Assembly (NCBI GenBank): GCA_030141605.1
Contig: JAQGDQ010000040.1
Coordinates: forward strand, 526,501 to 590,500
Length of the DNA: 64,000 nt
Direction: 5' to 3'
Origin: Tubiluchus corallicola
Lineage: Eukaryota > Priapulida > Priapulimorpha > Priapulimorphida > Tubiluchidae
Positions within the stretch are counted from its first letter, which is position 1. Each line of letters begins with the position of its first letter. The position numbers were made by a program, and so were the translations under genes. Below are positions 22,424 to 59,737 of the stretch, piece after piece. The notes below the pieces were generated by a model. The model did no database searches, had not been told where the DNA came from, and worked only from the letters and a program-made list of their open reading frames with translations.

Positions 22424-25400
22424 ATGGAAATGAAATTGTAACAGGGTGTATGTATCTCTGAATGCATTAGATAAACTGAATTTGAATTTGAGTTTTTGCA
22501 CCATGTTGTGATTGCTGCTGTTTCCATTCAGTTTGTACTTGTTAGTTGTTTTTAATGAATAATTTCACAATTATGAAGAGAGAGGTCATGTGGTTTCAAA
22601 CTACCTGTGTGATTTAGTATTAAGAAATAATTGTTTAAATTTTATATTGTGTGGCTTCCTAGTGTTTTTTGATATTTTCATTCCCATTACTGAATTACCA
22701 CATTTTTTATAAAGTGAAAGAATAAACGTTAAATCAAAAAGCTTAGAACCACCACAATTAGCATTACTGATTTTTTTACAACTCAACTTCTATTTACACG
22801 ACATTGATTTTTTTTTTCTAGAGCTGAGGAGGTTCAGGTCATCAAATAAGCATCTGCAAGCAGCTTTTTAATGAAATTTTCTTGAATCAAATCTTTATGC
22901 TCACTTTGCTTCTAGTCAACACATGCCATCTTGCACTTAAAATTGGTTTGTTTTACTCTTGTAAATTTTTATTTCATTATTTATTCATTTATGTAATTAC
23001 TTGTTACCAGCCTGGCATATTCTATTCTACTTTTTTATCATCGTTATATATTATTGAAATTAAAATAGTAATAGTACAGACACTAAGTTAAACTAAAGAT
23101 AATATATTTTAAAGAAAATAATTTATTTGTAACTAATAAATAACTTGACGTAATACGATTTTTGTTTTTGTTTAAAGTAATAATAATATGTCCAAATCTT
23201 GCATCATTAACAGGTCTACATTTGCACAACCTAAAAAAATCTTATACATTTACATAGGCCTATACATGACATTTACACATGTACAAAATTTGAGAGCTAC
23301 TCTTACAATTACTAGAAAACATTAGCAAAATTACTTAACAGAAGCACACCTATGTGCACTGGAACCAAGAGAACCACATTACTTAATTTGTACTGAACGT
23401 ATAGTTGAACGTGCATATACAACAGTAAATCTGTGAATAAAACTGGAAATTGTCTTGCAAAATAGTGTTGAGTCCGACGCCTCGATTTCAATTTTAATAT
23501 GATTGACATAATCATGCATGCTCTAAGTTCGTCCATTTTTTCAAAAATGGGCTCACAGCGGCTTGCCTTTATCGCAAGAAAATTGCTGTGAAACTCGGCT
23601 TTAAACAACTTGAAACGAGTTCTATCAGATAAATGGCGCTATAACTAATCATAATGTAATTTCATTGAAGTAGTTAAGATAATGGCCAAAATTAATAAAT
23701 TTGTTTGTGGGTCGTTTGCTGACTGCCGCCATGCTGCTTCGTTAAGCTGTATTACCATTTTCAAATGCTATCTTCTGTTAATTTCTTTAACAGCCTTTGT
23801 TTTTTGGTTATAAACATTTATTTAGACTTTTTCTCTGAGCGAATTTATGGCCCAGCCGTCGTTAGACTGAAAATTTTTTGAGGTCAGTGAACAAAGCGAA
23901 GAAAAGTACAGATTAAATCTTGAAATTTTTAAGGAAACACTCTTTCTTAACTAATCAATACACCTATACTATAGTAACTGACTTTATCAGAAATATTTCA
24001 GGCATTGGTTGCAGGGTATAACCTTGTGAATCTGTTGGGTTAACCAGATTGACTCGGTTATCCTTTGCTGATTAGTTTATATTTACAAATTAGTTAAGCT
24101 CGTTTTTTTTTCTGAAAAATTGGTGATCGGTAAAATTTTGACAAAAAATCGTCATCAACTCAGTCATTCACTAAAAACTGATCATCCCAACACTACTGCA
24201 AAAACTGTCACTCAGTGAAATGAGCCTTAGAAGTGAAATGAAATGCAGCTGACAGTGCTGCTACATCATTTTTTACAAAAACGTTTATATGATTGCTTCA
24301 AAAAAGGTTATGGTGATGCCTCAGTATTTCTTGGTGGATGATGCACTAATGTTTTATGCACCAGTTAGGCCAGTGGACTACTCATGGGGTGACTAATGTC
24401 CAATGAAATGTACATTACTAAAGTATCTAGACTACTATTCCATTGCTTTATCTTGGAGGTGACGTATAGCCCCCTAATAGCCATCTGTAGACTCATTGAT
24501 TTGTACAGAATTGAGAAACTTGGACAGTCTTTTGATAAATTACTGAACTGAATGGCATATTGCAAAAAATTAAAGTTTTTAGTCATTTATTTTCATTAGA
24601 TTTACCTGCAATTTTTGTACCTTCGTTGGATATTTGCCGCTTCATTTAATTGACATCAAGCATATTGGCCTATCGCTTTGCCTCCACTGTGACGTGAGTA
24701 CAGCCAGTAGCATTCAGGACAGCAGCTCACGCTGGATATGTTTTTAGTAAACAACATGACAACTAATGTCTAATCAGCAGATAAACTGATTGTGCCTTTT
24801 CATACACACAAATTTGCAGAGCAGCAGTTGTTTTTGCACGAAATTAACACTTCAAGTAGTCAAAAAATGACTTTTCAATTTAAACAGAATATAGAGATGA
24901 AGTGTCAAAGCACTACAAACTGCAGAGACATAAGTATGATTACAAAGAAACTAAGCCAGTTACTCTTGCTTTAAAATTAATAAGCAAAAAAATATGAAGG
25001 CTCTCTTACCTTTGAATATACGAACAAATCATGCCTGCGATGTATTTTTTCTATATTTAACTGATCATGTGCTTGTCTGCTAGATTTATGGAGTTTTTGC
25101 ATTTTTCCGCTTTGTTAGGCTATGGAAATGGAGAAAATTTTATTGTTCCAGTCCCTAGACAACCCTTATATCGACTGCCGAGTTTACATAAATTCTAATG
25201 GCATCTTTTAACCATATTTATAACGCAAAAAATAACGTGAAATTAACTAAAATTACTTGATATATAATAATAATAAATAAATTTTGACCACATTTGAATT
25301 AATTTAAACCGTGAATATCTCATTGTGGTCTATAAAAACTGGCCATAAAAGAAAACATTTTGCCTGAAGATTTCTGAAAACATTTTGCCATATGGGGTTT

Positions 25401-26463
25401 CTACAAGTGTACTCGCTCATTCGTAATCATAACAGTTCAGCTCTGCTACTAGGCCTCAGCTATTGCTGACCAAGACTGACTAACTTATTCTCTATAACCT
25501 GCACAAACCTACTCAGAGGTGCGCAGGCTGTTATTTTTGCATGCATGTTAACTTTGAATCATTTATACCTGCTAACTCGGGCTTCAATGATGGTTCTAAA
25601 TTTCTTCTCAACTTTGTTCAGGTACACCATGTGACGTTTGCAAACGTTAAAGCAGCGTCATATGATCAGCCTAACCTTGTTAGGTTAATTTGTCCTTTTT
25701 TAAAATTAATCAAACAGTTGTTTTTATCTAACTTACAAAGTCATAAACTAAATTGTGTATTTTATTGATAGCAAAACAGTAATCAGCAACTCATAGACGT
25801 AAGCGTTGTGCATTTCTTCCTATAATAAACGAAACAAGACTATAATTTATCTTTCTGTTAATTCATTTGGAATTTCAATCGACAATAACAAAATCTAGAA
25901 CCAGGCCAATGTTTTTCCCGCTAACTAATGAAAAGTCAAGCATTTTTCATAACAGTATTAAATACCGGGCAATATACAGTAGCAGCTAAATTACCCGAAA
26001 GCACTGACATTAATTAAGATCTGCAAAGCTGTGAAAAATCTTGGGCAGTCAACGAGAATGATTGTTGTTATGCTTGACATAAATTGGCATAAACAGTGTT
26101 TACTTCGCAGGAGGTCTCCCTATCTAGTGGCTGAAGCAGGAGACGGATGGTCTAACTGCCACAATTATGTAGCTCCACAATTTTTTAGAAGATGAGGTAA
26201 AACAATAACGGATTAGCTCATAGCTACCATTATTCACAAATGTTCAATATGCACATTAAGCCAACACCACAAAGGCTAGTCATTAAACTAAGGAATGTAT
26301 CATGAAAAGTCATAGATGGCCTGCCTATATAATAATCTCTGTCTATACATAACATAATTAGTTTGCAAATTAACTTAAATAAGTAATTGTGATGACATAC
26401 TACAGTGATCAGATTTAGCATAAAACAGGAAGTAACATTCAAAATTAGAGACTCGCTGTGTTG
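22424..26463. other. Convergent spacer between MFI and CMTR1 homologues
   Basis: About 4 kb between two genes that point towards each other. Only short frames are present, none with family resemblance or usable splice sites. No inverted-repeat element with a target duplication was recognised. Confidence 0.45.
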
Positions 26464-26469
26464 TTTATT
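26464..26469 (-). terminator. CMTR1 polyadenylation signal candidate
   Basis: AATAAA on the minus strand directly after the CMTR1 stop codon (26470-26472). Being so close to the stop it would give a very short 3' UTR, so a more distal site may be used as well. Confidence 0.4.
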
Positions 26470-50047
<23,578 letters not shown>

Positions 50048-53000
50048 ATCTACAAAAATACGTATGTGCAATAGAATCCCAATTTTTCTTACATTGAGTG
50101 GTTGAGTCGAAAAAGGGCGTAACCCTCAAATTTTCAAAAAAATTGTTTTTTGGGGTTTTTGGTCAATGCAGAACCTTATCTTTATTTTCCCTACAAATTG
50201 TACTAAGTAGAGGTTTGCAACTTGCTTTAAATTGCAATTTAAGTAGCCCAGGGATTGTAGTTTAGCAAGCTTTTGTCCTTTTGCATGGAAAAATGCGTAA
50301 TCATTTTGACGCATTACAACAAATTCAATATCAATGCGAGTTCTAAACCATGATGTAATCAAGTGCATCATTCCTGCTGGGTGAGTGTGCTGTTGTGTGA
50401 GGTGTAAATGACACATTGCTAAATAAAATAAAAATTAGTCATGGACATATAAAAAAAATGGCAACATAATCCACCTAATTAAAGACACTTTTACAAAAAT
50501 CAGATGCTACTCTGGATTTCAATATACAAATAGATAATATACAAGTTGAAGATACAATCGGGATAATTGTGGTTTCAGCAAGGCTTCGGCACTAAAACGA
50601 GAGCAAATTTTTGAAAACTTACGATTTGCACAATTAGGGAAACAAAGTGCTCCTTTATTTGACCTTATACGGTCAGCGCCTTGCAAAACGTGATACACTT
50701 AAAACCTACATACAATTATTTCATAAGAGTCTCTGATGAAAAAAAAACGCCACTACAGAAATCCAAATATATCTGGCGGCAGTTAACAACCTTCATTACG
50801 AACCAACTGGCCTAACACTGTGCAGCCTCAGCAGGTACTCATGTTTCTTACTTGTATTTTGGTAGACTCACTAGACTAATGAAAACAGCCAAACGCGCAA
50901 AAATGTTTCTGACAATAAACCATAACCTGTTTACAATAGCTCCATGGCACAGAGGAATCAAACACTGCCGTTAGGCGCAACCCGTCGGTCTGATAGGTTA
51001 AAAAAGCCTTTTTATGCAGTACACACACACGCACAGCAGGGTTGCCAATTTAACTGATAATTGAAGTAGTTGTACATTTGCAAAAAATGGAAAATTTATA
51101 AGTATGTCCACTGTTGTCTCCTGGACTATGTAATGGAAACCGGATGATTGGGGCATACCATACTAAACTGGCTTATTAATTAGTGTGATTGCGTAATTAC
51201 ATCAACTCAAGGAATTACAGACTGAATTGGAAACTAAATGTAAAACAGTAATAGCACTTGTGACTTGTGAGGAAAACATAAAAAAATACAATAAACTGCA
51301 AAAAAAAATTATTTTTAAAAACTGTGCTATATTATAAGTCAGTAAATTATTACTATTCAATACTGAAATGTGTGTGGGTAGTTGTGGCAGCACTATCACC
51401 TTGGTTAACTTCAATAATTATCAGACACTGAAATCAATTTTTTGAAATCTCTTAATAAAATCACTCTCAACAAAAAATCTACTTTCCCTCACGGTAAATA
51501 TCAAGCATGATTTTGTCAGTTTGAGTTTTGTGAAGTGATAATGATGACGATGATGACAACACTGATGATCATAATGGAAATGCTAAAATTTGATTGAAAT
51601 TTGTAACCGTAGTGGAAGCCAGAACAAGTAATGTGCAATGTATGAATTTGATAGACATGGGACTGTTTGATCAAACAGAACACACGGTCTGGTTTTAGGT
51701 CACACACATTAGCGATTTTGGAGTTATCGAAAAACTGAAAAGAAAACTCAGTATGTGTACTTTGACTACTTTTCATCAAATTTGATAAAAATATCACGAA
51801 TGAAGCAAAGTGTCAATGTTTGTAAATTTGTAACCTGTGAAGGACTGCTTTGCAACCTTTGAAAGACTGTACATCAACACACAGAGAAAAGCAGAGGAAA
51901 TAAGAGTATAAAGGTATTTTAAGCAAAGCATGTCAAATACAATGCGAAAGGAAATCGGCAATGATTAAGATGTTTTAGTATTTAATACTTAAATTTCCAT
52001 GCCACTTTTACAATTGAAATTAACAATATATTTGGTATTTAAACGGAAATTTTATTACCGAATTATTACAATTGTTTATTTATTTTAATAAATGATTAAA
52101 ATTTATTATTATAATTACTATTTTAAATTCAGTTTAGTTATTTAATTTTTATATTTAATTTTATTATAATTATCACATTTAATTAATTTAGCTCAGTTAT
52201 TCAGTTATAAATAAAATTTCAGGTAATTGCTACCTGGTATAATAACAACTGCAGTAAACGTATATGTAAATGGTAGATCAGCAAGGTAAGGGGATGTTTG
52301 GCAAGGATTAATTTCCAGTTATCTTATAATTACCGTATGACGTAATTTTGTTTATTTGTGTACCAAAACTTTAACATCATTCACCGAAATAAATGCAGGT
52401 ATTTAAACTCTGTGCTTTAAATTTTGCTATGTATGCAGGCACCCAAGCACTATGCAGTTTTGGTAGTGTAAACAATACAAAGAAACCCAAGTTAACACCA
52501 CACACATAATATCGAGTTTCTGGTCATAGCAGATGCATTAATAATACAAACCAATATTAAGTAATCAGCAAACCATTCATAAGCAAAATCCCTGTAAAAC
52601 ATATTCCACATAATAGAGACTATAAATTGAAAAAATTTGATAATGAATATGTGACATTTTTCTCTAAAAGATCAAAAAGGCAGGAAGGCTTCATTGGGAG
52701 AGATGTCCACTTGACGAAATGGGGTGTACTTCAAAGTTATTTTTACCCCCAAGTGCTGTACGCTATTTGGAACACCTATTGTCTTTCAGTTTGAGAAATT
52801 ACATGTCTGTTACGGGCAATGTCATAATCTGCTGTTCTAAAGTGTTAGATTTTATATGTAAGTTCTATTAGCCTCTTATCATCTGAGAAGCAGTAAATAA
52901 AAACTGTGTAGAATGTTCATGCATTATTGATTATTGATGGATGTGTCTTCAATTTTGTACAAAATGATTTTCATGGTTTTGCTAGGCTGCTGTGCTATTA

Positions 53001-55062
53001 GTGTTGGTGCTGTAGGTGTTGTCATCATACGCATCATCAGTGCCATCATCATCATCACCAATTGATATAGTGTGATAAGGTGCAGTGGCTGTGGCGCGTG
53101 TGCTTTGGATGGTGTTGGAGTGGCGGATGCAATGTGGTGGGTGTGGCACGGCGTGATGGGTGTAGCACGGTGTGGTTGGAAAGGCATGGGTGGTGTGGTG
53201 TGGGAGGTGTGGTAGGGTGTAGAGCAGTATGTGGGTGGTATGATGTGGCAGGTGTGATGTGGTATGGCATGAGTGGTGTTGCAATGATAGTGTGACGTGG
53301 GTGGTGTGGTGTACTGGATGTGCTATGGTTTGTTGTTGTGGGCTTATATGCAAATTTTTTTGCGGGGCCTTTGCTAGTAATTTAATAAATATTTATTATT
53401 GTGTTTTTACACCAACGGATTGATACTGTGTGCTTTCACTCTCATTTGAATCAACTAAGAATAATAGTATTTACGTAATGGACAGCCCAACTTTCAGTTA
53501 TTGACATCACCACATAAGGGTTAAACAGTAAAGTCCCATTTTTCGCCCAAGGTTTCTCTTCTTGTAAGTCGAGAGGGAAATCTTGGAGTTCAACAGGCTA
53601 AATACATTTGAATTTCAAACCATTATTTTCTGCAGTTAATTAAAAATGTATGGTCAGCTAACTTTGCATAATATACATACATACGTGAGCTGCACAACAT
53701 TCTGATGGATATGTCAGTGGATGTGCGAGAATTATGGTTAGTGGAAGACGTGCACAGGACATGGAGCTGTGACAGAGCCACGAGGAACAGGCATATGGAT
53801 TATAGTAGTGGTTGTGCTAGACTACCTATCAACCAGTGACGCTGTTGATGCTGGAAACAGAAAGATTCTAGGAAGTCGGAGTAAGCTTTTGTTTCTGTAT
53901 TGCAGAATATTTGGTTCAATAAATGTGCTTTCTTTACTGACTTAAGAGAATGGTAAAATCATTAGGTAAATTATTAAACATCAGTGAAAGATTTTCGAGA
54001 GCCTACAGAAAAGCAACATTTAAAGTGATATGAACGTGAACTTGTAAGTGAATGACTTATGTTGTTCTGCATCTAGCTGCAATTAAATGTATTTGTAGTG
54101 AGTAGTAACACACCAAGTAGTGATACATGCTGAATTTGTTCTCTCCCCTGCAAAATGTTATGCAACTAAAACCTAAGTTTTTTAAAATTTTCTGCCTAAT
54201 AATACAGTGATAAGCTGATGCCATAGCTCTAACAATTTCTTGATTACTGTCGCATTGAAGTTTCAACAGATATGACCTCAACAGATAACGAAGAGCAAGC
54301 AGAGATGGCAGAAAGAATGCCCATGAGCTTTGTTAATATGCATAGCATTCACTGACACATGGAAGCGGTCAAAACAGTACGCATTAGGGATAAAGCATTA
54401 TACAAGCTTGAAGTCCGATGGTAACACTAGCACGTCATAATTTGGATGTTCAGCAAAAAACAGAATAGCGTATTGTACTATTTTAGTAGTTGCCCATCTA
54501 CTTCACTAACTCAACTGTAGCTGAGAAGTTATTAACTTATTTGTTTGCTTCAATAGTCAACACTTTTATATCAACTTACCAAAACACGTGTAGCATTACG
54601 ACGTAGCTATAACAGTGACGTAGGCCTGCGGCCTGCTATACTTACCACTAGACGATTCCACATTCAACTTGTTGTAATTCATAATAAAATTAACTAAGAA
54701 CCAGGCAGTAGAAATTGTTAACTTTAATTACTACAAATTAAGCGTTCATCTTAAAATTCTCCATTCTTTACTATCTGTGGTCCGAGTAGTAACTCACTCC
54801 AGATATTACACAGACTTTAGTAAATCAACCACAAGGTACATTACTGCAACAACAGTTTAACAAACGGAATGACTACACTAACACTACTACAGTATTCGTC
54901 CATGTTCTTTCGCTCAAGAATTCCTCTGTGCTTCTAGGCGCAAAACATTTGAATGTTTAATTTTTTATTTATCTTCTTTGTTGTTCACTTTGCTGTCTGA
55001 CGCCTCATGCGCATTTCGCATGGCCTGCAATATCAATTCTTAGCTCACCACTCACCTTCTGC
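50048..55062. other. Spacer upstream of CMTR1 homologue
   Basis: It should contain the CMTR1 promoter and perhaps a noncoding first exon, because an acceptor-like TATTTTTGTAG ends 2 nt before the ATG. No TATA box was identified and no coding frame is supported. A G/T-biased repeat tract lies at about 53066-53340. Confidence 0.4.
53066..53340. repeat. G/T-rich degenerate tandem repeat (GGTGTGGT-like)
   Basis: About 275 nt made of diverged units such as GGTGTGGTGTGGGAGGTGTGG, very poor in C on the plus strand. The apparent frames across it encode only His/Pro/Thr low-complexity sequence and are not taken as genes. Confidence 0.8.
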
Positions 55063-55610
55063 AAGTAAGTAAGTTTATTAGTTTATCACCATTTTTAAAT
55101 AGCAAAATACATAACTAAGAGATTTATAAATCTATACAACATACAATAATATTACAAAAGTGCAAAAGTAATTATTGATTAGTGGTGAAAGGGTGGCGAA
55201 AGAACTATAAGTTATCGAGGTCAGCCACCCTCAATAGCTACCCCTTCAAATGTTAACACTCGTTATAGCTTTAACTTTGGTAGCCTTTCGTGTAAGGAAG
55301 ACAGTACTGGTTTATATAATACACTCATTTATTTAGGCAACCGCCTGAAGCTATAATACTCGTTGAGCAAGACGTACAGGAATTAATTTCTAAGGATACT
55401 AGTATCATGCTGTGGAAAAACTCAGTGTTTGCACACCTATTTCCCAATTTAAATTTAGCTCTTTAATATAGTATTAACATGCGTTTGAATGGCTCCTTTA
55501 AACTGATTAACTACTTCCATGAAGTAAACCACTGCACAGATCAATTATCCTATTATAGCCACAAAAGTATTTTCTTAAATCTGACTTTGCTCTTTTATTG
55601 TACTATTTTC
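55063..55610 (-). mobile_element. Possible retroposon 3' region with (TTAC)n terminus
   Basis: Read on the minus strand, AT-rich sequence ends in ACTAATAAACTTACTTACTT, i.e. an AATAAA followed by a tetranucleotide repeat. This is the same end structure as at 11771 and 37483. It abuts the CCCH-type LINE on its other side. No coding remnant was recognised. Confidence 0.35.
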
Positions 55611-55788
55611 CTGCTGAAGTAGGCACATAAGTGACCTACAAAAGATAAGTGAAGAATTGTTGATGACTAAAATGGGTATGGGTACAATAGATGAAGAGGC
55701 AAAAGAACATAATGAATCTAGTAAGAAGGAAGATGATTCCGGAAAAGAAGTACAGAATGAAAGTGAGTAGGTAGAGTCTGATAAGCCA

Positions 55789-56118
55789 CTATGCAGATAT
55801 GTTGCAAAACATATGTGGGGCGAATTTGAAAATAGATGCAAGTTTAGACACTACAAAACAAAGAAGGAGTGTCAAGAGCTCAGTGAAAGTGTATATAGAG
55901 CCAAACAAGGAGAATATGATCGAAAGTTGTGTGCCTTTTTTGGAAGGAATAGATATTGCAAATTTGAAAGCAAGTGCAGGTTTAGACATTATTTGAAACC
56001 TGGGGAAGATAAGGAAAAGACAAATCTGTGTTGGAATTATAAGTATGATGGCGAATGCAAATATGGTAGTAGGTGCAGATACAGACATTTTTTAATGATG
56101 ATGAAAAGAGGTACCTAA
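55789..56118 (+). pseudogene. LINE ORF1 with three CCCH zinc fingers
   Basis: An open stretch of about 110 codons, KPLCRYVAK... to MMMKRGT. Fingers 2 and 3 fit C-X8-C-X5-C-X3-H exactly (CAFFGRNRYCKFESKCRFRH; CWNYKYDGECKYGSRCRYRH). Finger 1 has the same spacing, but the second Cys is replaced by Gly. Such fingers bind RNA in cellular proteins; a nucleic-acid-binding role in the element's RNP is inferred. An upstream acidic/Lys-rich frame ends in a stop just before this stretch, so the original ORF1 was longer. Confidence 0.75.
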
Positions 56119-57684
56119 GAACACAAGAACGATAAGGACAGCAGACAACCCTAGAAGCAAATAAAAATAAACAAAAGACACAAAATGAAAGTCTGGCTGA
56201 GCAGATTAATTTTCTAATGAGGGAAATGGATGCAATAAAAGAAAAAATGTTGAATTAAGAAAAAAAGTAAAAATGAAAAGATCTCAGAAAAACAAAAAGA
56301 GATTTTAAAATTTTAATGTAGTGTATTCAAATTTCAGAGGACTTTATAATAAGTTAGAGTCATTGCAAGGAGTGATAAGGGAAAAAAGCCTGGTGTTATA
56401 TAAATTGTTGAAACCTATTTGGGGGAAGAAGAATTAGTGAAGATTGAGGGTTACAGAGTGTTCCAACTGAATAGAAATAAATATGGAGGGGGTATTATTG
56501 GCAATTAATAATAACTTAAATAATGTAACAATGAAGGTTGACCAGCATAATGAAGTAGGAGAACAATTATGGATTGTAATGGATAATTTAAAAGTAAAAT
56601 TAAGAGTAGGATTATTGTAGGCACCTTAGGAAAGTAGGACAGATAAAGAAGAAATGAAGAAAATGTATGAGCAAATACGAAAACAAGTACAAAAAGCAAA
56701 AAATGAAAACCAGAAGTGCTAGCTTATATGTGACTTTAATACAAAATGTGGGAAAGATTATCAAAGGTAATAATGATGAAATAACTTGGGCAAGAAAAAT
56801 GTTACTAAATTTGGTTAAAAAAGAGAATCTAGTACTATTAAATGCAACTGAAAAATGCTCAGGAATTTGGACAAGAGAAGAAGCAAGGAAAAAGCCATTA
56901 CTGATTATAGTATAATAAGTGCAAATGATGTAAATGCACATAAGTTTACACTTGTTGACGAACAAAAACTGTATGGAATGTACAGAGTGACTGGAAGTGG
57001 TAAGGAAAAAAATATATACACACACCACAATACATTATATAGTGAATTTGATTGGGTTGAGATTAGCAAAATGAAAAGAGATAAAAGTGATGAGACAAAA
57101 AAGTTAGTAGTGTCTAATAAAAATAAAATGAACAGATACAAAAATGAAACTGATGATCAAATATTTAGCAATGTTTGGAGCAGTAACAGATCAATTCAGG
57201 GCAAATACGCAGTAAGAGACAGCTGCCTTTCAGTAAAATGAAAAAGAAACAAAAATATGGAAGTAAACTGTCATGGAAGTTAAATAAAGAAAGACGCAAG
57301 TTAAAACACGAAATGATTGACGAAGAAGACTCTGAAAGAAAAAGAATAATTAAAATAAAAATTGAACTAATAGAAAACATGATGAAGGATGTGCAAAGGA
57401 AGGAGCAAATAAATAGAATAAATAAAACTGTTAAGACAATTACAGTAAATGGAAACTTACCCAGCAGTTGTTTTGGGAATTCAAAAGGTACATCGAAAAG
57501 CCTAAAATAGAAGAAGCTATAGCAGTGAGAGATAACCAATGTGAGATCCAATAGGACCCGGAAAAGTATTAAGATGATTTTTAGAAAATATTATGAAGAA
57601 TTGCTAACTCCAACTCCGACAGAGGATGAGTATGAGCAAATGATATAATCAAGGGTTGAACAAATTTTCAAACACGTTGAACAA

Positions 57685-58450
57685 ATGGCAAGCGAGGAGG
57701 AAGTAAAAGAAATTACTAACAGTGAAGTGAAAGAAGCAGTTCGATCATTAATAAATAGAAATGCTCCAAACATGCAAGGATGGAAGAATGAAATGATCAA
57801 ACAAGCAGGGAAAGGATTTAGCAATAGTATAGTAGCAATGCTGAATGAAATAATGAAGCAAAAGAAAATTCCAAAACAATGGGCCCAAATGAAAATAAAG
57901 TTAATTTATAGGGGAAAACGAGACAAGAAAGAGATGAAAAATAGACGAGGGCTGTTCATAACAAATATTTTCAGTAAACTAATGGAGAAAGTGATCCAAA
58001 TAGAATAATAGTTAAATTTGAAGAAAACATGGGAGTTCATCAACGTGGCGGAAAGAAAAACAGAGGTGTCTTTGACCATCTGTACACCTTGAGGGCAATG
58101 TTAGAGTATAACAGGTTTTATAAAAATGAAGTGTACAAAACAGAAAAGTGTTTTGATAAGTTGTGGTTGAAGGAAGGTGGATGGGCATATCGCCTGGAGA
58201 AATTTCTGTGATAAATAAATTAAATGAAATTGGAAAAATAGTCATAGAAGCAACATTAGGTAAAACAGATCAGTTAGAGATAAATGAAATAGTCCGGCAG
58301 GGAACAGTATTGGGACCATTATTATGTTGTGCTGCAATAAACCGGATTAATGAGATGGTGATAACAGGGACTGTGTTGGGCAAGAATGTACATGTGGGTA
58401 TGTCATTATTTTTAATGATATTGTGGGAATATACCAAGAAACCATAATCA
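57685..58450 (+). pseudogene. LINE reverse transcriptase remnant
   Basis: Three overlapping frames together show the fingers/palm of a non-LTR RT: VKEAVRSLINRNAPNMQGWKN, then IFSKLMEKVIQI, then QRGGKKNRGVFDHLYTLRAM, then RQGTVLGPLLCC. At least two frameshifts and a lost YxDD box make it inactive. Confidence 0.8.
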
Positions 58451-59567
58451 AACAGATGATTAAAAACTGGCAAGAAATTGAAAGAACCAAAAGATTGACA
58501 TTCAATATGCAAAAAACACTATATATGAGAGCAAATATGACATGAAAGAAAAGGATTCTAGTATTATGTGAGTCACTAAGGAACGGAGAAGTTAAGGAAG
58601 CAGTGAAATACCAGTATTTGGGAGATTGGATTATCACAAAATGTAGTTATGAAACAATGTTGGGAAAATGAACCGTGAAAAATAAAATGATAATTAGTTA
58701 CATCAATACAATAGAAAGTGAGCTGAAAGTAAGAGATTGCTCAATAGGGGTTAAACTAATGCTATAGCTTCTTTCAGTGAGTGCATTGCTAAATAGTTCT
58801 GAAAAATGTTCAAATGTGAAAACAACTGATTGGAAATTAAAAATAATTCAAGCAAGTGCTTTAAAAACCTTATTTAATCTTAACGAATCAACACCATACT
58901 GGGGATTAGTAACTGAAATAGGCATGTGGCCTCTAAAACATGAAGTGAATTATAGGAGACTGTAAACCAAAGAGATTAGCATCAGAGGTACTCGAAATGC
59001 AAATAAACACTGCACATGAAAGGTCATGGTGTAATGAAGTACCGGTAGTTGAGGCTGCAAAAAATATACCATGGATGCTAGTAAAGAAAGGGTGAAGGTT
59101 ATGAAAAAGTCTGAATGGAAAAAAGAAATAAAGAATAAGACTGAATGTTTTATAAAGAATAAATGTGCAGAAAAATGCAGGAGCAGCGCGAAATTAAGAT
59201 TTTTAAAACATGCCGAGTGGAAACAACAAAATTACATAGACACATGCAAGCCAGAAGAGGTTAAAGTATATAGAAAATAAGACTGAATATGATTAACGTT
59301 AAAGGAAACTACAAGAATGAGTTTATGGATCAGTTATTATGCCCAGTGTGTGGGGAAGATGATGATACTACTGAACATATGCTTAAATGGGGCAGATATT
59401 GAGAATGGAAAAAAAATTGAACTCAGATATATTAATGAACAGTGAAAAAGAAGGATTGCTAGAAATCAGAAATCTAATGAACGAATGCAAGGAATACAGG
59501 ATAAAGACAATAAAGTGGGAAAAGACAACTAAAAGATCAGCGTTATAGAAAAATAGACTTTGCACCC

Positions 59568-59574
59568 TATAAAG
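59568..59574 (+). promoter_or_regulatory. TATA-like box before the WSC gene
   Basis: TATAAAG within CACCCTATAAAGGTGG, about 165 nt upstream of the proposed WSC start codon and right after the LINE remnant. A position-only argument. Confidence 0.35.
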
Positions 59575-59737
59575 GTGGCCGCCTCTGATAGGTAAAGAGT
59601 GTCGAGTATCGCAACGGCAATGGCGTATACATTTTCTCTTATATGTTCGCCGCTGTCGTATCGAACGGTGCACTGCAAACAACAGAAATTCGACAAAACA
59701 GGACAGACGTTCTTTTGTTGTCGTGTAATGATGGAAA

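Larger units (their letters stand above)
55615..59540 (+). mobile_element. Non-LTR retrotransposon (LINE), decayed, ORF1 with CCCH zinc fingers
   Basis: About 3.9 kb on the plus strand. ORF1 has three CCCH fingers. Next comes an endonuclease-like start (NFRGLYNKLESLQGVI near 56330, then TYLGEEELVKIEGYRVFQ near 56410). RT blocks follow at 57.7-58.45 kb: NAPNMQGWKNEMIKQAG, WAQMKIKLIYRGKRDK, RGVFDHLYTLRAM and VRQGTVLGPLL. A C-terminal zinc-knuckle-like CPVCG...DDTTEH lies near 59340. Many stops and frameshifts interrupt it, and the YxDD active-site region survives only as FNDI. It is dead. The order ORF1-endonuclease-RT is that of APE-type LINEs. Confidence 0.85.

Noticed and set aside
23312-23608. 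98-codon minus frame in the MFI-CMTR1 spacer
   Set aside because: No similarity to known families, no polyadenylation or splice context; consistent with chance.
52924-53353. Overlapping open frames rich in His, Pro and Thr
   Set aside because: They are translations of the G/T-rich tandem repeat in several frames, with no domain and no splice context.
55789-56088. Minus-strand frame opposite the CCCH ORF1
   Set aside because: Shadow of the zinc-finger frame; hydrophobic by complementarity only.
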